Assembly (NCBI GenBank): GCA_017959525.1
Contig: JAGDAL010000133.1
Coordinates: 1 to 6,694 of the forward strand
DNA: 6,694 bases
DNA from: Lachnospiraceae bacterium
GTDB lineage: Bacteria; Bacillota; Clostridia; Lachnospirales; Lachnospiraceae
Direction of reading: 5' to 3'
The notes below the pieces were generated by a model that worked only from the letters and a program-made list of their open reading frames with translations, was not told the origin of the DNA and searched no databases. Of the stretch, positions 1 to 6,476 are shown one piece after another. The translations under genes and the position numbers were made by a program. Positions within the stretch are counted from its first letter, which is position 1. Each line of letters begins with the position of its first letter.

Positions 1-671
1 ATAATGAGTACAGCCAGAATAATAACGGTTACAATAATACTCTGCTGCATCTGTGCATTCGCCGTTGCGCGATACTCTGCCTCTAAGGCATCCAAATCAT
101 CACCCCATACACCGGTACCCATAACCCAATCGAATGGCTCATAGTATGCGGTGTAATTAATCTTCGGAAGTTCTTCGGTTTCGTTTGGCTTAGCAAACAT
201 CAGGTTGGTATAACCGCCGCCCGGTTGCAAGCCGTTGGCAATCATCTGCTGGATGAACTTATTGCCACTGGAATCTGTCAAATCCCATCGGGACTGTCCC
301 TCGGTATCTCTACCAAGAAGAACTACGTTCACACCTTCGGACGTATCGACCCAGAAATATCCGCTACCCTCATTGTAGCGAAGCTCACGAATAATGTCGG
401 CAGACTCCTTCATGGCTTCTTGCTTGGTCATCTGGCCGGCTTCCGCACGTGCATTCATGACCGCGCAAATACTCATGGCTTCTTCGGTTTCATACCGAAG
501 CTGGTCCTTCACATCTTGAACGAGGCGCTCTTTGTAAGCAGCAGTCTGCTCATTGTTGGTGTGGATGGTACTAATCAAAGTGTAAATCGAAATAATCGCC
601 GCTGTCGCAACTACTGACGCGAGTATAACTGCGATCAACGTAGTTTTAAGTGAACCCCGTTTCTTACCCAT
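1..671 (-). CDS. Cache-domain membrane receptor, probable methyl-accepting chemotaxis protein (N-terminal part, runs off left edge)
   Basis: I translated 223 codons from the ATG at 671. Residues 1-8 are basic (MGKKRGS), residues about 10-34 form a membrane helix, residues about 38-200 form an extracytoplasmic sensor, and a second membrane helix starts at about 211 (SIIVTVIILAVLI) as the window ends. The sensor has hallmarks of a single Cache domain (sCache_2 type): GYFWVDT at 104-110, a GRDTEG segment near 120, and the closing YYEPFDWVMGTGVWGDD at about 176-192. Such domains bind small extracellular ligands such as organic acids. Known members mostly continue into HAMP and MCP signalling domains, so a chemoreceptor is likely, but a GGDEF or histidine-kinase output cannot be excluded because that part is missing. 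AAAGGAGA at 679-686, 7 bases upstream, supports this start. An ATG 4 bases upstream is out of frame and stops after three codons. Confidence 0.85.
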   Translation of the reverse strand, partial: MGKKRGSLKTTLIAVILASVVATAAIISIYTLISTIHTNNEQTAAYKERLVQDVKDQLRYETEEAMSICAVMNARAEAGQMTKQEAMKESADIIRELRYNEGSGYFWVDTSEGVNVVLLGRDTEGQSRWDLTDSSGNKFIQQMIANGLQPGGGYTNLMFAKPNETEELPKINYTAYYEPFDWVMGTGVWGDDLDALEAEYRATANAQMQQSIIVTVIILAVLI

Positions 672-734
672 ACATCGTTCTCCTTTGTGTGTTAGGTTAA
701 ATCGTACTGTTCACTCTAGTCCCCCATATGCACT

Positions 735-763
735 ACTATATCATTTCTCGGATATATTATCTA
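735..763 (-). promoter_or_regulatory. Candidate extended -10 promoter of the Cache receptor gene
   Basis: Read on the minus strand, TAGATA (758-763, four of six matches to TTGACA) lies 17 bases before TATAGT (735-740, five of six matches to TATAAT). The -10 is preceded by TGA (741-743), the TGn extension that strengthens weak -35 boxes. The start of transcription would fall near 728, giving a leader of about 57 bases. I looked for a sigma-D/sigma-28 flagellar promoter (TAAA-N15-CCGATAT), which chemoreceptor genes often use, and found no good match. Confidence 0.4.
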
Positions 764-867
764 TCTATTTCCGTTATTTTTCTATTATTTGCACATAATT
801 TTACAAACAGACCTGCATTTTTCTATTTTCTTCGCCAGCCGAGGCGTAGTTCCATGGAGAAAAACCC

Positions 868-896
868 TTTACAACTGCAGGTTTTTATACTATTCT
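868..896 (+). promoter_or_regulatory. Candidate promoter of the carboxylesterase gene
   Basis: TTTACA at 868-873 (five of six matches to the sigma-A -35) is followed after 17 bases by TATTCT at 891-896 (four of six at -10). Transcription would begin near 903, about 42 bases before the start codon. TATACT at 886-891 is a better -10 hexamer but sits only 12 bases from this -35, so it would need another -35. The inverted repeat 860-866/880-886 overlaps this promoter and could be a regulator site. Confidence 0.4.
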
Positions 897-944
897 ATAA
901 ATAGATTGTATGTAATTTAATCGCATTAAATCAAAGGAACACTT

Positions 945-2753
945 ATGGTATTTTATATCCTTCTTGGCCTCTTGGGGCTTTTGTATCTGGCAGTCTTAGA
1001 GCTATCCAAAAACATGATTCTCGGATGGTGTATCGGCATCGTCCTCTTCGTATGTTTCACTGTTTGTCGTCATCAGTTGAAGAAAAAAGACCGCTATCGC
1101 AAGCCATTGTCTATCTTGGCATGGTGTCTTTTCCTCTTCCTGTTGGTTGCCAACTACATCTTCACGGCACCGCCGCTGCGTCGGGTTCCGGCCGTTGATG
1201 TTGCAAATCCAACCGTTACTGACGTAGTTCACGTGGCAGAAGGTGATTTGACCGGTGTGTATAATGCGGACGGTTCCGTTGCTGTCTACGCCGGAATTCC
1301 ATATGCCGCTGCTCCGGTGGGGGACTTACGATTCAAAGAACCACAGCCGGCCGAGTCCTGGGACGGTGTAAGAAGCTGTGATGCCTTTGGCCCAATGGCC
1401 ATGCAACCACGAGGCAACACCTTCTACGACAGCCTCTCCCACATTTTAGGATGGCATGATTACCGCGTACAGTTCGGAGATGAATACTTAGAGGACATGA
1501 GCGAAGATTGCCTCTATCTCAATGTGTTCGTTCCGGACGGATATGCAGGGGAAGCACTTCCGGTACTCTTCTATATTCACGGTGGAAGCTTAACAACCGG
1601 ACAGTCCTCCTATTCCGAGTATCGCGGTGAAGATTTAGCCAAGCAGGGTGTCATCGTTGTAAGCTGTGCGTACCGCTTGGGCGTCTTTGGATACTATGCG
1701 GCAGATGATTTGGCCGCTGAGTCTGACAACCACACCACCGGTAATTATGGTCTCTTAGATCAGATTGCAGCCCTTCGCTGGGTACATGAGAATATTGCTT
1801 CCTTCGGCGGCGACCCGGAACGCATCACCATTGCCGGAGAATCTGCAGGTGCTTCCAGCGTGAATGCCATCTGTGTATCTCCGTTGTCCGAGGGCTTGTT
1901 CCAGTATGCCATTGCGGATTCCAGCGGAATTGTAGCCAAGAAACCGTTCCACACCTTCCGTGATTTCGACGAAGCCATTACCGAAGGCAACCTGGTACGG
2001 GACGAATTCGGTGTATCTTCTTCCGAAGAGCTCCGTAAGGTTGATGCCAAGGACCTGGTAAAAACCGCCACTTCCCAGTCTTCCATGACGGTGGATGGTT
2101 ACGCCATTGCAGAGCAGCCGTATCTAACCTATGAGCGCGGCGCCAACCATGAGAAGGCACTGTTAAACGGTTTCAACGTCAAAGAATCCGATGCTTTCCT
2201 CTTAAGCACCAAGGCGACCGAAGATAACTATGTCTCCCTTCTGGCAGAAGCCATCGGAGATCAGGCAGAGGCTATGGCTGCATTGGTTCCTGCCAACAGC
2301 CCACAGCGTGACCAGCATTTTATCGTTGATGCTATGGGGGATGCCAAGGGCGCACTAAACACCGCTTACTCTGCCATCTGGTTCAGCTATTCCCATCACG
2401 TATGGAATCGCTACTTGGTAGAACAGGGCGTTCCGACTTACGAGTATTACTTTACCAAGACCAACAACAGTCTCTCCAACTATCACGCGGGAGAGCTGCC
2501 ATACGCCTACGGTAATCTGTGGCGTCATCCGGGACTCTACGATGCTTCCGACGAAGCACTCTCCCGTACCATGCAGTCTTATTGGGTGAACTTCGTAAAG
2601 ACCGGTAATCCAAACGGCGAGGGCCTTCCGGAATGGAAGATGCGCTCTTCTACGCAAACCCAGCTGCTGCAGTTGGATGATACCATTCAGATGGTGGACG
2701 ATCCAAACAATGCCCTCTATGAGGTCATCGACGCTTATCAAAACAATCTGTAA
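945..2753 (+). CDS. Membrane-anchored type-B carboxylesterase (alpha/beta hydrolase, serine esterase)
   Basis: A 602-residue protein that should hydrolyse carboxylic esters. Residues 1-75 contain three membrane helices (about 2-20, 25-41, 55-74); the basic loop HQLKKKDRYRK between helices 2 and 3 suggests N-in topology with the catalytic domain outside. The rest matches the carboxylesterase/cholinesterase family: EDCLYLNV at 187-194, oxyanion-hole HGG at 212-214, nucleophile Ser300 in the signature FGGDPERITIAGESAG (287-302), a probable acid Glu414 (NVKES), and catalytic His514 (YHAGELPY). All three triad positions are present, so it should be active. Substrate is unknown; relatives act on p-nitrobenzyl, phenolic or lipid esters. 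AAAGGA at 933-938 lies 6 bases before the ATG. It appears to be a single-gene transcript ending at the hairpin at 2758-2793. The catalytic part has normal family length (about 500 residues); the polytopic anchor is the odd part, since bacterial members are usually soluble or carry a simple signal peptide. Confidence 0.93.
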   Translation: MVFYILLGLLGLLYLAVLELSKNMILGWCIGIVLFVCFTVCRHQLKKKDRYRKPLSILAWCLFLFLLVANYIFTAPPLRRVPAVDVANPTVTDVVHVAEGDLTGVYNADGSVAVYAGIPYAAAPVGDLRFKEPQPAESWDGVRSCDAFGPMAMQPRGNTFYDSLSHILGWHDYRVQFGDEYLEDMSEDCLYLNVFVPDGYAGEALPVLFYIHGGSLTTGQSSYSEYRGEDLAKQGVIVVSCAYRLGVFGYYAADDLAAESDNHTTGNYGLLDQIAALRWVHENIASFGGDPERITIAGESAGASSVNAICVSPLSEGLFQYAIADSSGIVAKKPFHTFRDFDEAITEGNLVRDEFGVSSSEELRKVDAKDLVKTATSQSSMTVDGYAIAEQPYLTYERGANHEKALLNGFNVKESDAFLLSTKATEDNYVSLLAEAIGDQAEAMAALVPANSPQRDQHFIVDAMGDAKGALNTAYSAIWFSYSHHVWNRYLVEQGVPTYEYYFTKTNNSLSNYHAGELPYAYGNLWRHPGLYDASDEALSRTMQSYWVNFVKTGNPNGEGLPEWKMRSSTQTQLLQLDDTIQMVDDPNNALYEVIDAYQNNL

Positions 2754-2757
2754 CAAT

Positions 2758-2793
2758 AAAGTACCGACTACAAATCGTAGCCGGTACTTTTTT
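2758..2793. terminator. Bidirectional intrinsic terminator between convergent genes
   Basis: GTACCGACTAC (2761-2771) pairs with GTAGCCGGTAC (2777-2787) with one A-C mismatch and a five-base loop. On the plus strand it is followed by six T (2788-2793), fitting termination of the carboxylesterase transcript. The flanking AAA (2758-2760) and TTT (2788-2790) extend the stem, and the minus-strand reading ends in TTTATT, so it can also end the convergent operon. The plus T tract overlaps the stop codon (2792-2794) of the minus-strand gene. Confidence 0.88.
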
Positions 2794-4090
2794 ACTCTTC
2801 TTCTGTTTCAATTGGTTTACTAATATCAATGTATCCGGTGGAAAAATCATATCTTGGATCCTCCTCACAGCGGAACGCAATTCCGATTTCTACTTCTCGA
2901 CCGGTCAAATGTACCTCTTCCTCGCCGGTATTTCTCGGATAGATGGTGGATTCGGATGCATACAAATATCCTGCAGGAACCAACTGCTGATACATGGAAC
3001 TTGCCTCATACATTTTGCCATCCACGTACATATTATCCTCTCCGGTAAGCAGGTAAGGCCGATCGGTCTTATTCCGGATAAAGAGGTTATAATACTTGTC
3101 ATAATCAGCATCCACCTTGGCATAGATATCTACATAGTCATTGGTGAATACCAAATTCACATCTTTTAAATCCGGCTCAAAGACCTTCTTCGCAGTGGTT
3201 CGCACCATGGCCGGTGCTTCCAATTTCATAGAGTCGGAACTATCGCCATTGTACATATGGATGTCTTCAAAATAGATTTCCGTGATGGTTTCCAATGGAA
3301 CATCGTTCAGGGTCTCATAGAAGACCACATCGTCTCCCTTTTTGAAGGAATCATAGGTGAAGAATCCACTTCCGGTACCAAAGGTAATTCCGTTAAAGGA
3401 CTCACTGGTGATGGCAACTTTGTAATCGGAATCGGTATGATTCTCCAGTAGGAACTCGACTGCTACATCACCCACCGCTTCATCCGTTAAAAAGCTACCC
3501 TCTCTGGTATCCGGTTCCACATAGAATCCGGTGACGCGGATGCGCATTCCGTTCTGATCGAAGATGACGCCGTCCCCATCCACCTTATAATCTGCAGGGA
3601 TAAACCCTTTCGTCCGATAGCTGTCATCCAGCGTCTCAGACCTTCGATAGGAAGTCTGCTTATCAATCTGAAGCGCTACAACCCCCAGTACAATCAACCC
3701 AACGATGATGGCGACCAAAAGCAAGATGGTTCTCTTGATCTTGCCAAGAATCTTCTGGCTCTCTTCCTGAGATTTTTTCTCACGTTCCTCGATGATCTTG
3801 CGGGTGCCCGCATCAATGAAGGCATCGCCCGCATCATGACGTTCCGTCCACTCTAAGTCCTGATCGAAGGCTGCGCCACACTGTGGGCACACCTTGTGCT
3901 TGCGGGTATCAATCTTGGCGCCGCAATAGTCGCAGGTAATCATCGGGTCCTTATAAGAGAGCTTGTTGGCCTGCCGATGCGCTGCCGCTTCCATTTCCTT
4001 CCGACTGAATGCGTTGGCCTTGACACTCTTGTACCGAAACAACAACACGATTAAATATATGAATAATCCAAATATAAACAGTCCCAACAT
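2792..4090 (-). CDS. Two-TM zinc-ribbon protein with tandem extracytoplasmic beta-rich domains, function unknown
   Basis: A 432-residue protein that I do not recognise as a named family. Order of parts: membrane helix 2-18; basic stretch; a four-cysteine zinc ribbon C53-x2-C56-x11-C68-x2-C71; a charged, probably helical segment (about 97-120, rich in E and K); a second membrane helix 121-140; then about 290 residues outside the cell. Basic residues after helix 1 and before helix 2 put the zinc ribbon in the cytoplasm and both ends outside. The outer part looks like two copies of one beta-rich fold (about 175-295 and 305-425): VEFLLENHTDSDYKV in the first resembles YNLFIRNKTDRPYLL in the second. 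The fold recalls the telokin-like domains of Firmicutes lipoproteins (DUF4352/DUF5067 style), which is inference. Its AGAGG site (4100-4104) lies within the end of the upstream hydrolase gene, and the start is 4 bases after that gene's stop, so the two are very likely translationally coupled. Confidence 0.85.
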   Translation of the reverse strand: MLGLFIFGLFIYLIVLLFRYKSVKANAFSRKEMEAAAHRQANKLSYKDPMITCDYCGAKIDTRKHKVCPQCGAAFDQDLEWTERHDAGDAFIDAGTRKIIEEREKKSQEESQKILGKIKRTILLLVAIIVGLIVLGVVALQIDKQTSYRRSETLDDSYRTKGFIPADYKVDGDGVIFDQNGMRIRVTGFYVEPDTREGSFLTDEAVGDVAVEFLLENHTDSDYKVAITSESFNGITFGTGSGFFTYDSFKKGDDVVFYETLNDVPLETITEIYFEDIHMYNGDSSDSMKLEAPAMVRTTAKKVFEPDLKDVNLVFTNDYVDIYAKVDADYDKYYNLFIRNKTDRPYLLTGEDNMYVDGKMYEASSMYQQLVPAGYLYASESTIYPRNTGEEEVHLTGREVEIGIAFRCEEDPRYDFSTGYIDISKPIETEEE

Positions 4091-4094
4091 CGTT

Positions 4095-4868
4095 CTATTC
4101 CTCTACATCCTTCATCCATTCCGAGATGATTTCTACGGTCTTTTTGATTTGCTGTTCATTGCTAATCTTCGCTTTGCCGTCGCCCTGCTGCTGTCCGTAA
4201 CTGCCGAAGTATGCATGAACACCGCCTTGAATCACGTATTCTTCGCTATCTGCAGGCCAATATTTCTGATTCTTCTTGTACTTCGATAGGTTCAATACAC
4301 CGTCATTGGACCCATAAATTGATAAGAATCGAAGATTCGCATCCGACAAATCCACACTCGGATAGGATGCACACAGAATCACGCCCGCATATTCATCCAG
4401 ATGCTCCTGCAAATAAGAGCACGCCGCCACACCACCGAGGGAATGGCCTGCCAGATACCAGTCCAAGGACTCCACCATGGCGATTTCCTCCGGATGACGT
4501 TCCTTAATACCGTCTACCGCATTCATCTGTAAAAACGCCAGATTCTCCGGCATGCGGGGAAGCAAACAGATATATCCTTCTGCGGAAAGCTCGTACAGTA
4601 AACCGCTGTAGGCTGTGTACTCTACCTTACCGCCCGGATAAAATACAATGACCGCTTTATAATCTCCATCCTTCGGAAGGAACACCATACCGTTATCGTC
4701 CGAATAGGAGTTGACCACGTCGGCATATTCCTCGGCGATAGCGCCGGTAATTGCCGTATCTTCATGATAATATCGGTCCGTATAGAGCTTGAAAGCGATG
4801 CCGCACAGTGCAAAAACCCCCACCAGCACCAGAATCAAGCGACCGAATATTTTCCTTTTATCTTTCAT
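4095..4868 (-). CDS. Membrane-anchored alpha/beta hydrolase (Abhydrolase_5-like), 257 aa
   Basis: Residues 1-8 are basic (MKDKRKIF), residues about 9-28 form a membrane helix or uncleaved signal, and the rest is a compact extracytoplasmic alpha/beta hydrolase. The likely triad is Ser143 in the nucleophile elbow GHSLGG (141-146), Asp189 in YGSNDG, and His218 in GGVHAYFG. FYPGGKVEYTAY near 76-87 is the probable oxyanion region. The block HAYFGSYGQQQGDGKAKIS is typical of a small Firmicutes hydrolase family whose substrate is unknown, so I give no gene name. The open frame extends to an ATG at 4943, but I place the start at 4868: AAGAGG at 4875-4880 lies 6 bases upstream, a promoter lies inside the extension (4911-4939), the 4943 ATG has no ribosome binding site, and the extension would delay the basic-hydrophobic signal. 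It is the first gene of an operon with the zinc-ribbon gene downstream. Confidence 0.88.
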   Translation of the reverse strand: MKDKRKIFGRLILVLVGVFALCGIAFKLYTDRYYHEDTAITGAIAEEYADVVNSYSDDNGMVFLPKDGDYKAVIVFYPGGKVEYTAYSGLLYELSAEGYICLLPRMPENLAFLQMNAVDGIKERHPEEIAMVESLDWYLAGHSLGGVAACSYLQEHLDEYAGVILCASYPSVDLSDANLRFLSIYGSNDGVLNLSKYKKNQKYWPADSEEYVIQGGVHAYFGSYGQQQGDGKAKISNEQQIKKTVEIISEWMKDVEE

Positions 4869-4874
4869 GTAATA

Positions 4875-4880
4875 CCTCTT
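4875..4880 (-). promoter_or_regulatory. Ribosome binding site that sets the hydrolase start
   Basis: AAGAGG read on the minus strand, 6 bases before the ATG at 4868. No comparable purine-rich site precedes the alternative ATG at 4943, where the upstream sequence is the T-rich tail of the neighbouring terminator region. Confidence 0.75.
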
Positions 4881-4910
4881 TACAAGTCTTACTTCTTTTT
4901 TGCCTTCTAA

Positions 4911-4939
4911 ATTATCCGATATCCGAGGCTTTGCGTCAA
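4911..4939 (-). promoter_or_regulatory. Sigma-A promoter of the hydrolase/zinc-ribbon operon
   Basis: On the minus strand TTGACG (4934-4939) and GATAAT (4911-4916) each match five of six consensus bases and are exactly 17 bases apart. Transcription would begin near 4904, giving a leader of about 36 bases to the ATG at 4868. It sits just after the terminator of the upstream diguanylate cyclase gene, so the operon is transcribed on its own. The spacer holds the short palindrome GATATC, too small to claim an operator. Confidence 0.72.
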
Positions 4940-4964
4940 TCATCTAATAGTTGAATCTGTGCAT

Positions 4965-5001
4965 AAAAAAAGACTGTAAAACCGATGTTTTACAGTCTTT
5001 T
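4965..5001 (-). terminator. Intrinsic terminator of the diguanylate cyclase gene
   Basis: A perfect 15-bp stem (4968-4982 with 4987-5001) around a four-base loop (4983-4986), followed on the minus strand by seven T (4971-4965). It begins 9 bases after the stop codon of the GGDEF gene. On the plus strand only four T follow the hairpin, so it works chiefly for the minus strand. Confidence 0.92.
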
Positions 5002-5010
5002 GAACTTTGT

Positions 5011-6402
5011 TTAATCGATCCGTTGCCGCCGGTCGTTATGCTTATAATAATCCGCTTTATCCCGATACATGGCCTTGTCTGCGATGTGCAAGACCTCCAT
5101 AATCATGCCGGATTGCTTGGCCCAGGCCCATCCTAGGGCAACTGCCATATCCTCTCGCGCAAGGAAGGTTCCCCGCACGTCTTCACACAGCTTCATAAAG
5201 GCATCCTGAGTCATATCCGGAACCACTACCACAAACTCGTCGCCGCCGGCCCGGTACACATGAGCAACACCGAAGGCATCGACCAAAATACCGCTTAAGT
5301 TCTTTAGCATGGCATCTCCCGCCTTGTGACCCTTGGTGTCATTAATGACTTTCAGTCCATTGGCATCCGCATAAAGAATTCCAACGGTCCGCTGTTCCTT
5401 GGCCAGTCCGCGCACGGTATTCTCCAAGGCGTTACGGTTATTCACGCCGCAGAGCAAATCATGGGTACTTTTCTCCTGCAATTCCCGCAACAGCTTGCGT
5501 TGGGTAATCTCGGATGTTAGGAAGTATCCCGCTGTCTCTAAGAGCATCTTGGCATCAACGGAACTGACATCACCGTAACCGATGGCGCCAAAGTATCCGA
5601 TCCGCTTTCCCGCATCTATAAGAGGGACTTCATAGATACTGTGAATATCCATGGCCACTAACTTCCCATACAGCACCGGGTTCGACGTCCGTATGATCTC
5701 TATATCATTGATTTCCAAGGACGTCTCTCCCGGAAATTCTTCTTCCCAGTTCAGCATATCGTCATGGGTCATATGCTGGAATTCCTTATCTGACTCCGGA
5801 GGAAGCCGCTTATCCCGAACAAACGTCATGGAATACCTGCCATCGTCATCTTCCTCTAGGATATACAGACGATCACATTGGATGGCTTCTTCGATGATGG
5901 ATAGGAACATCTGAATTGTCTCTTCATGAGACATGTTACCGTTTAAGCACTTGGCACAAGCGATAATAAGATCATCCGTCTTGGAAAGCACACTCAAATT
6001 CAGGGCATTCTGATGCTCGGTTGTTACATCCTCCATGGTGATGACACAACAGCCTTCCCGCTCGGACGGACCTAAATTCACACAGGTCCATCGCTTGCTC
6101 CGTGGCATATACTCAATGGAATGAATGGACTTGTTGAAATAAGCCGCCTCGTATAAGGTCTTCAACCACTTCCGCCCCATGGGCTGATCATCCAAAAGAG
6201 AACAACCAATCAGTTCTTCGATCGGCATTTTCATAAAGACCGACATCAACTTATTGGCATACAAACAGATGACGTCCAATATGTTACGGTCCTCGTCAAC
6301 CAAGACCTCGAACACCGAATATGCAATTGGAAGAGTATTGAGAAATTCCTGATAGGTTTCCGCAGAAAATTCCGGAACCCAGCCCCGCTTTGATTCACTC
6401 AT
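5011..6402 (-). CDS. PAS-GAF-GGDEF diguanylate cyclase, cytoplasmic, 463 aa
   Basis: The protein should join two GTP into the second messenger cyclic di-GMP. There is no signal peptide or membrane helix. Residues about 18-130 look like a PAS domain (ending in CCVITMEDVTTEHQ), about 140-297 like a GAF domain (ending IGYFGAIGYGD then a linking helix), and about 310-450 form the GGDEF domain. Key residues are present: metal-binding Asp346 in YADANGL, Asn354 and Asp355 in the substrate pocket, GHKAGD at 358-363, and the signature GGDEF at 386-390, so it should be catalytic. The RxxD inhibitory I-site that normally precedes the signature is missing: the bases encode FGVA there. PAS and GAF probably sense a ligand or redox state inside the cell. 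AGAGAGG (6410-6416) lies 7 bases before the ATG. It is a single-gene transcript bounded by its own terminator. Confidence 0.93.
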   Translation of the reverse strand: MSESKRGWVPEFSAETYQEFLNTLPIAYSVFEVLVDEDRNILDVICLYANKLMSVFMKMPIEELIGCSLLDDQPMGRKWLKTLYEAAYFNKSIHSIEYMPRSKRWTCVNLGPSEREGCCVITMEDVTTEHQNALNLSVLSKTDDLIIACAKCLNGNMSHEETIQMFLSIIEEAIQCDRLYILEEDDDGRYSMTFVRDKRLPPESDKEFQHMTHDDMLNWEEEFPGETSLEINDIEIIRTSNPVLYGKLVAMDIHSIYEVPLIDAGKRIGYFGAIGYGDVSSVDAKMLLETAGYFLTSEITQRKLLRELQEKSTHDLLCGVNNRNALENTVRGLAKEQRTVGILYADANGLKVINDTKGHKAGDAMLKNLSGILVDAFGVAHVYRAGGDEFVVVVPDMTQDAFMKLCEDVRGTFLAREDMAVALGWAWAKQSGMIMEVLHIADKAMYRDKADYYKHNDRRQRID

Positions 6403-6423
6403 ACATCTACCTCTCTTGCTTAA

Positions 6424-6434
6424 ATATTATCATA
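6424..6434 (-). promoter_or_regulatory. Possible extended -10 promoter of the diguanylate cyclase gene
   Basis: On the minus strand TATGATAATAT contains a TRTGn extension directly before TAATAT (6424-6429, four of six matches). No good -35 lies 16-18 bases upstream, so this rests on the extended -10 alone. Transcription would start only about 15 bases before the start codon, which is short but leaves room for the ribosome site. Confidence 0.3.
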
Positions 6435-6476
6435 CTATTTGTCTATTTTCTAGGAATAATCAATCAATTAGAGCCG

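Larger units (their letters stand above)
672..944. other. Divergent intergenic region between the Cache receptor and the carboxylesterase
   Basis: This 273-base AT-rich stretch has no convincing ORF. It holds the two divergent promoter candidates listed separately, two exact copies of the 11-mer ATTTTTCTATT (776-786 and 817-827, 41 bases apart), and an inverted repeat AAAAACC (860-866) / GGTTTTT (880-886) that brackets the -35 box of the plus-strand promoter. No terminator or known riboswitch pattern was seen. Confidence 0.7.

Noticed and set aside
225..617. Plus-strand open frame of 130 codons opposite the Cache receptor
   Set aside because: It lies wholly antisense to a clear Cache-domain coding sequence, has no ribosome site and no recognisable domain.
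671..675. Overlapping ATGTATG at the starts of both signalling genes (671 and 6402), giving a three-codon out-of-frame mini ORF
   Set aside because: The upstream ATG is only about 3 bases from the ribosome site in both cases and the mini ORFs stop at once; the downstream ATG has the proper spacing. Two cases are not enough to call it a regulatory device.
822..831. Shared 10-mer TCTATTTTCT upstream of the Cache receptor (822-831) and the diguanylate cyclase (6442-6451)
   Set aside because: Its distance to the two start codons differs greatly (about 150 versus 40 bases) and the motif is low in complexity, so coincidence is the simplest explanation.
672..840. Sigma-D (flagellar) promoter for the chemoreceptor
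   Set aside because: No TAAA-N15-CCGATAT-like pair could be found; the only CCGA on the minus strand (near 747-751) lacks a TAAA box at the right distance.
2355..2756. Minus-strand open frame of 133 codons opposite the carboxylesterase C-terminus
   Set aside because: It is a shadow of the conserved esterase frame and overlaps the shared terminator region; no promoter or ribosome site supports it.
3963..4289. Plus-strand open frame of 108 codons across the junction of the hydrolase and zinc-ribbon genes
   Set aside because: It is antisense to two well-supported coupled genes, with low-complexity content reflecting the complement of membrane and zinc-ribbon codons.
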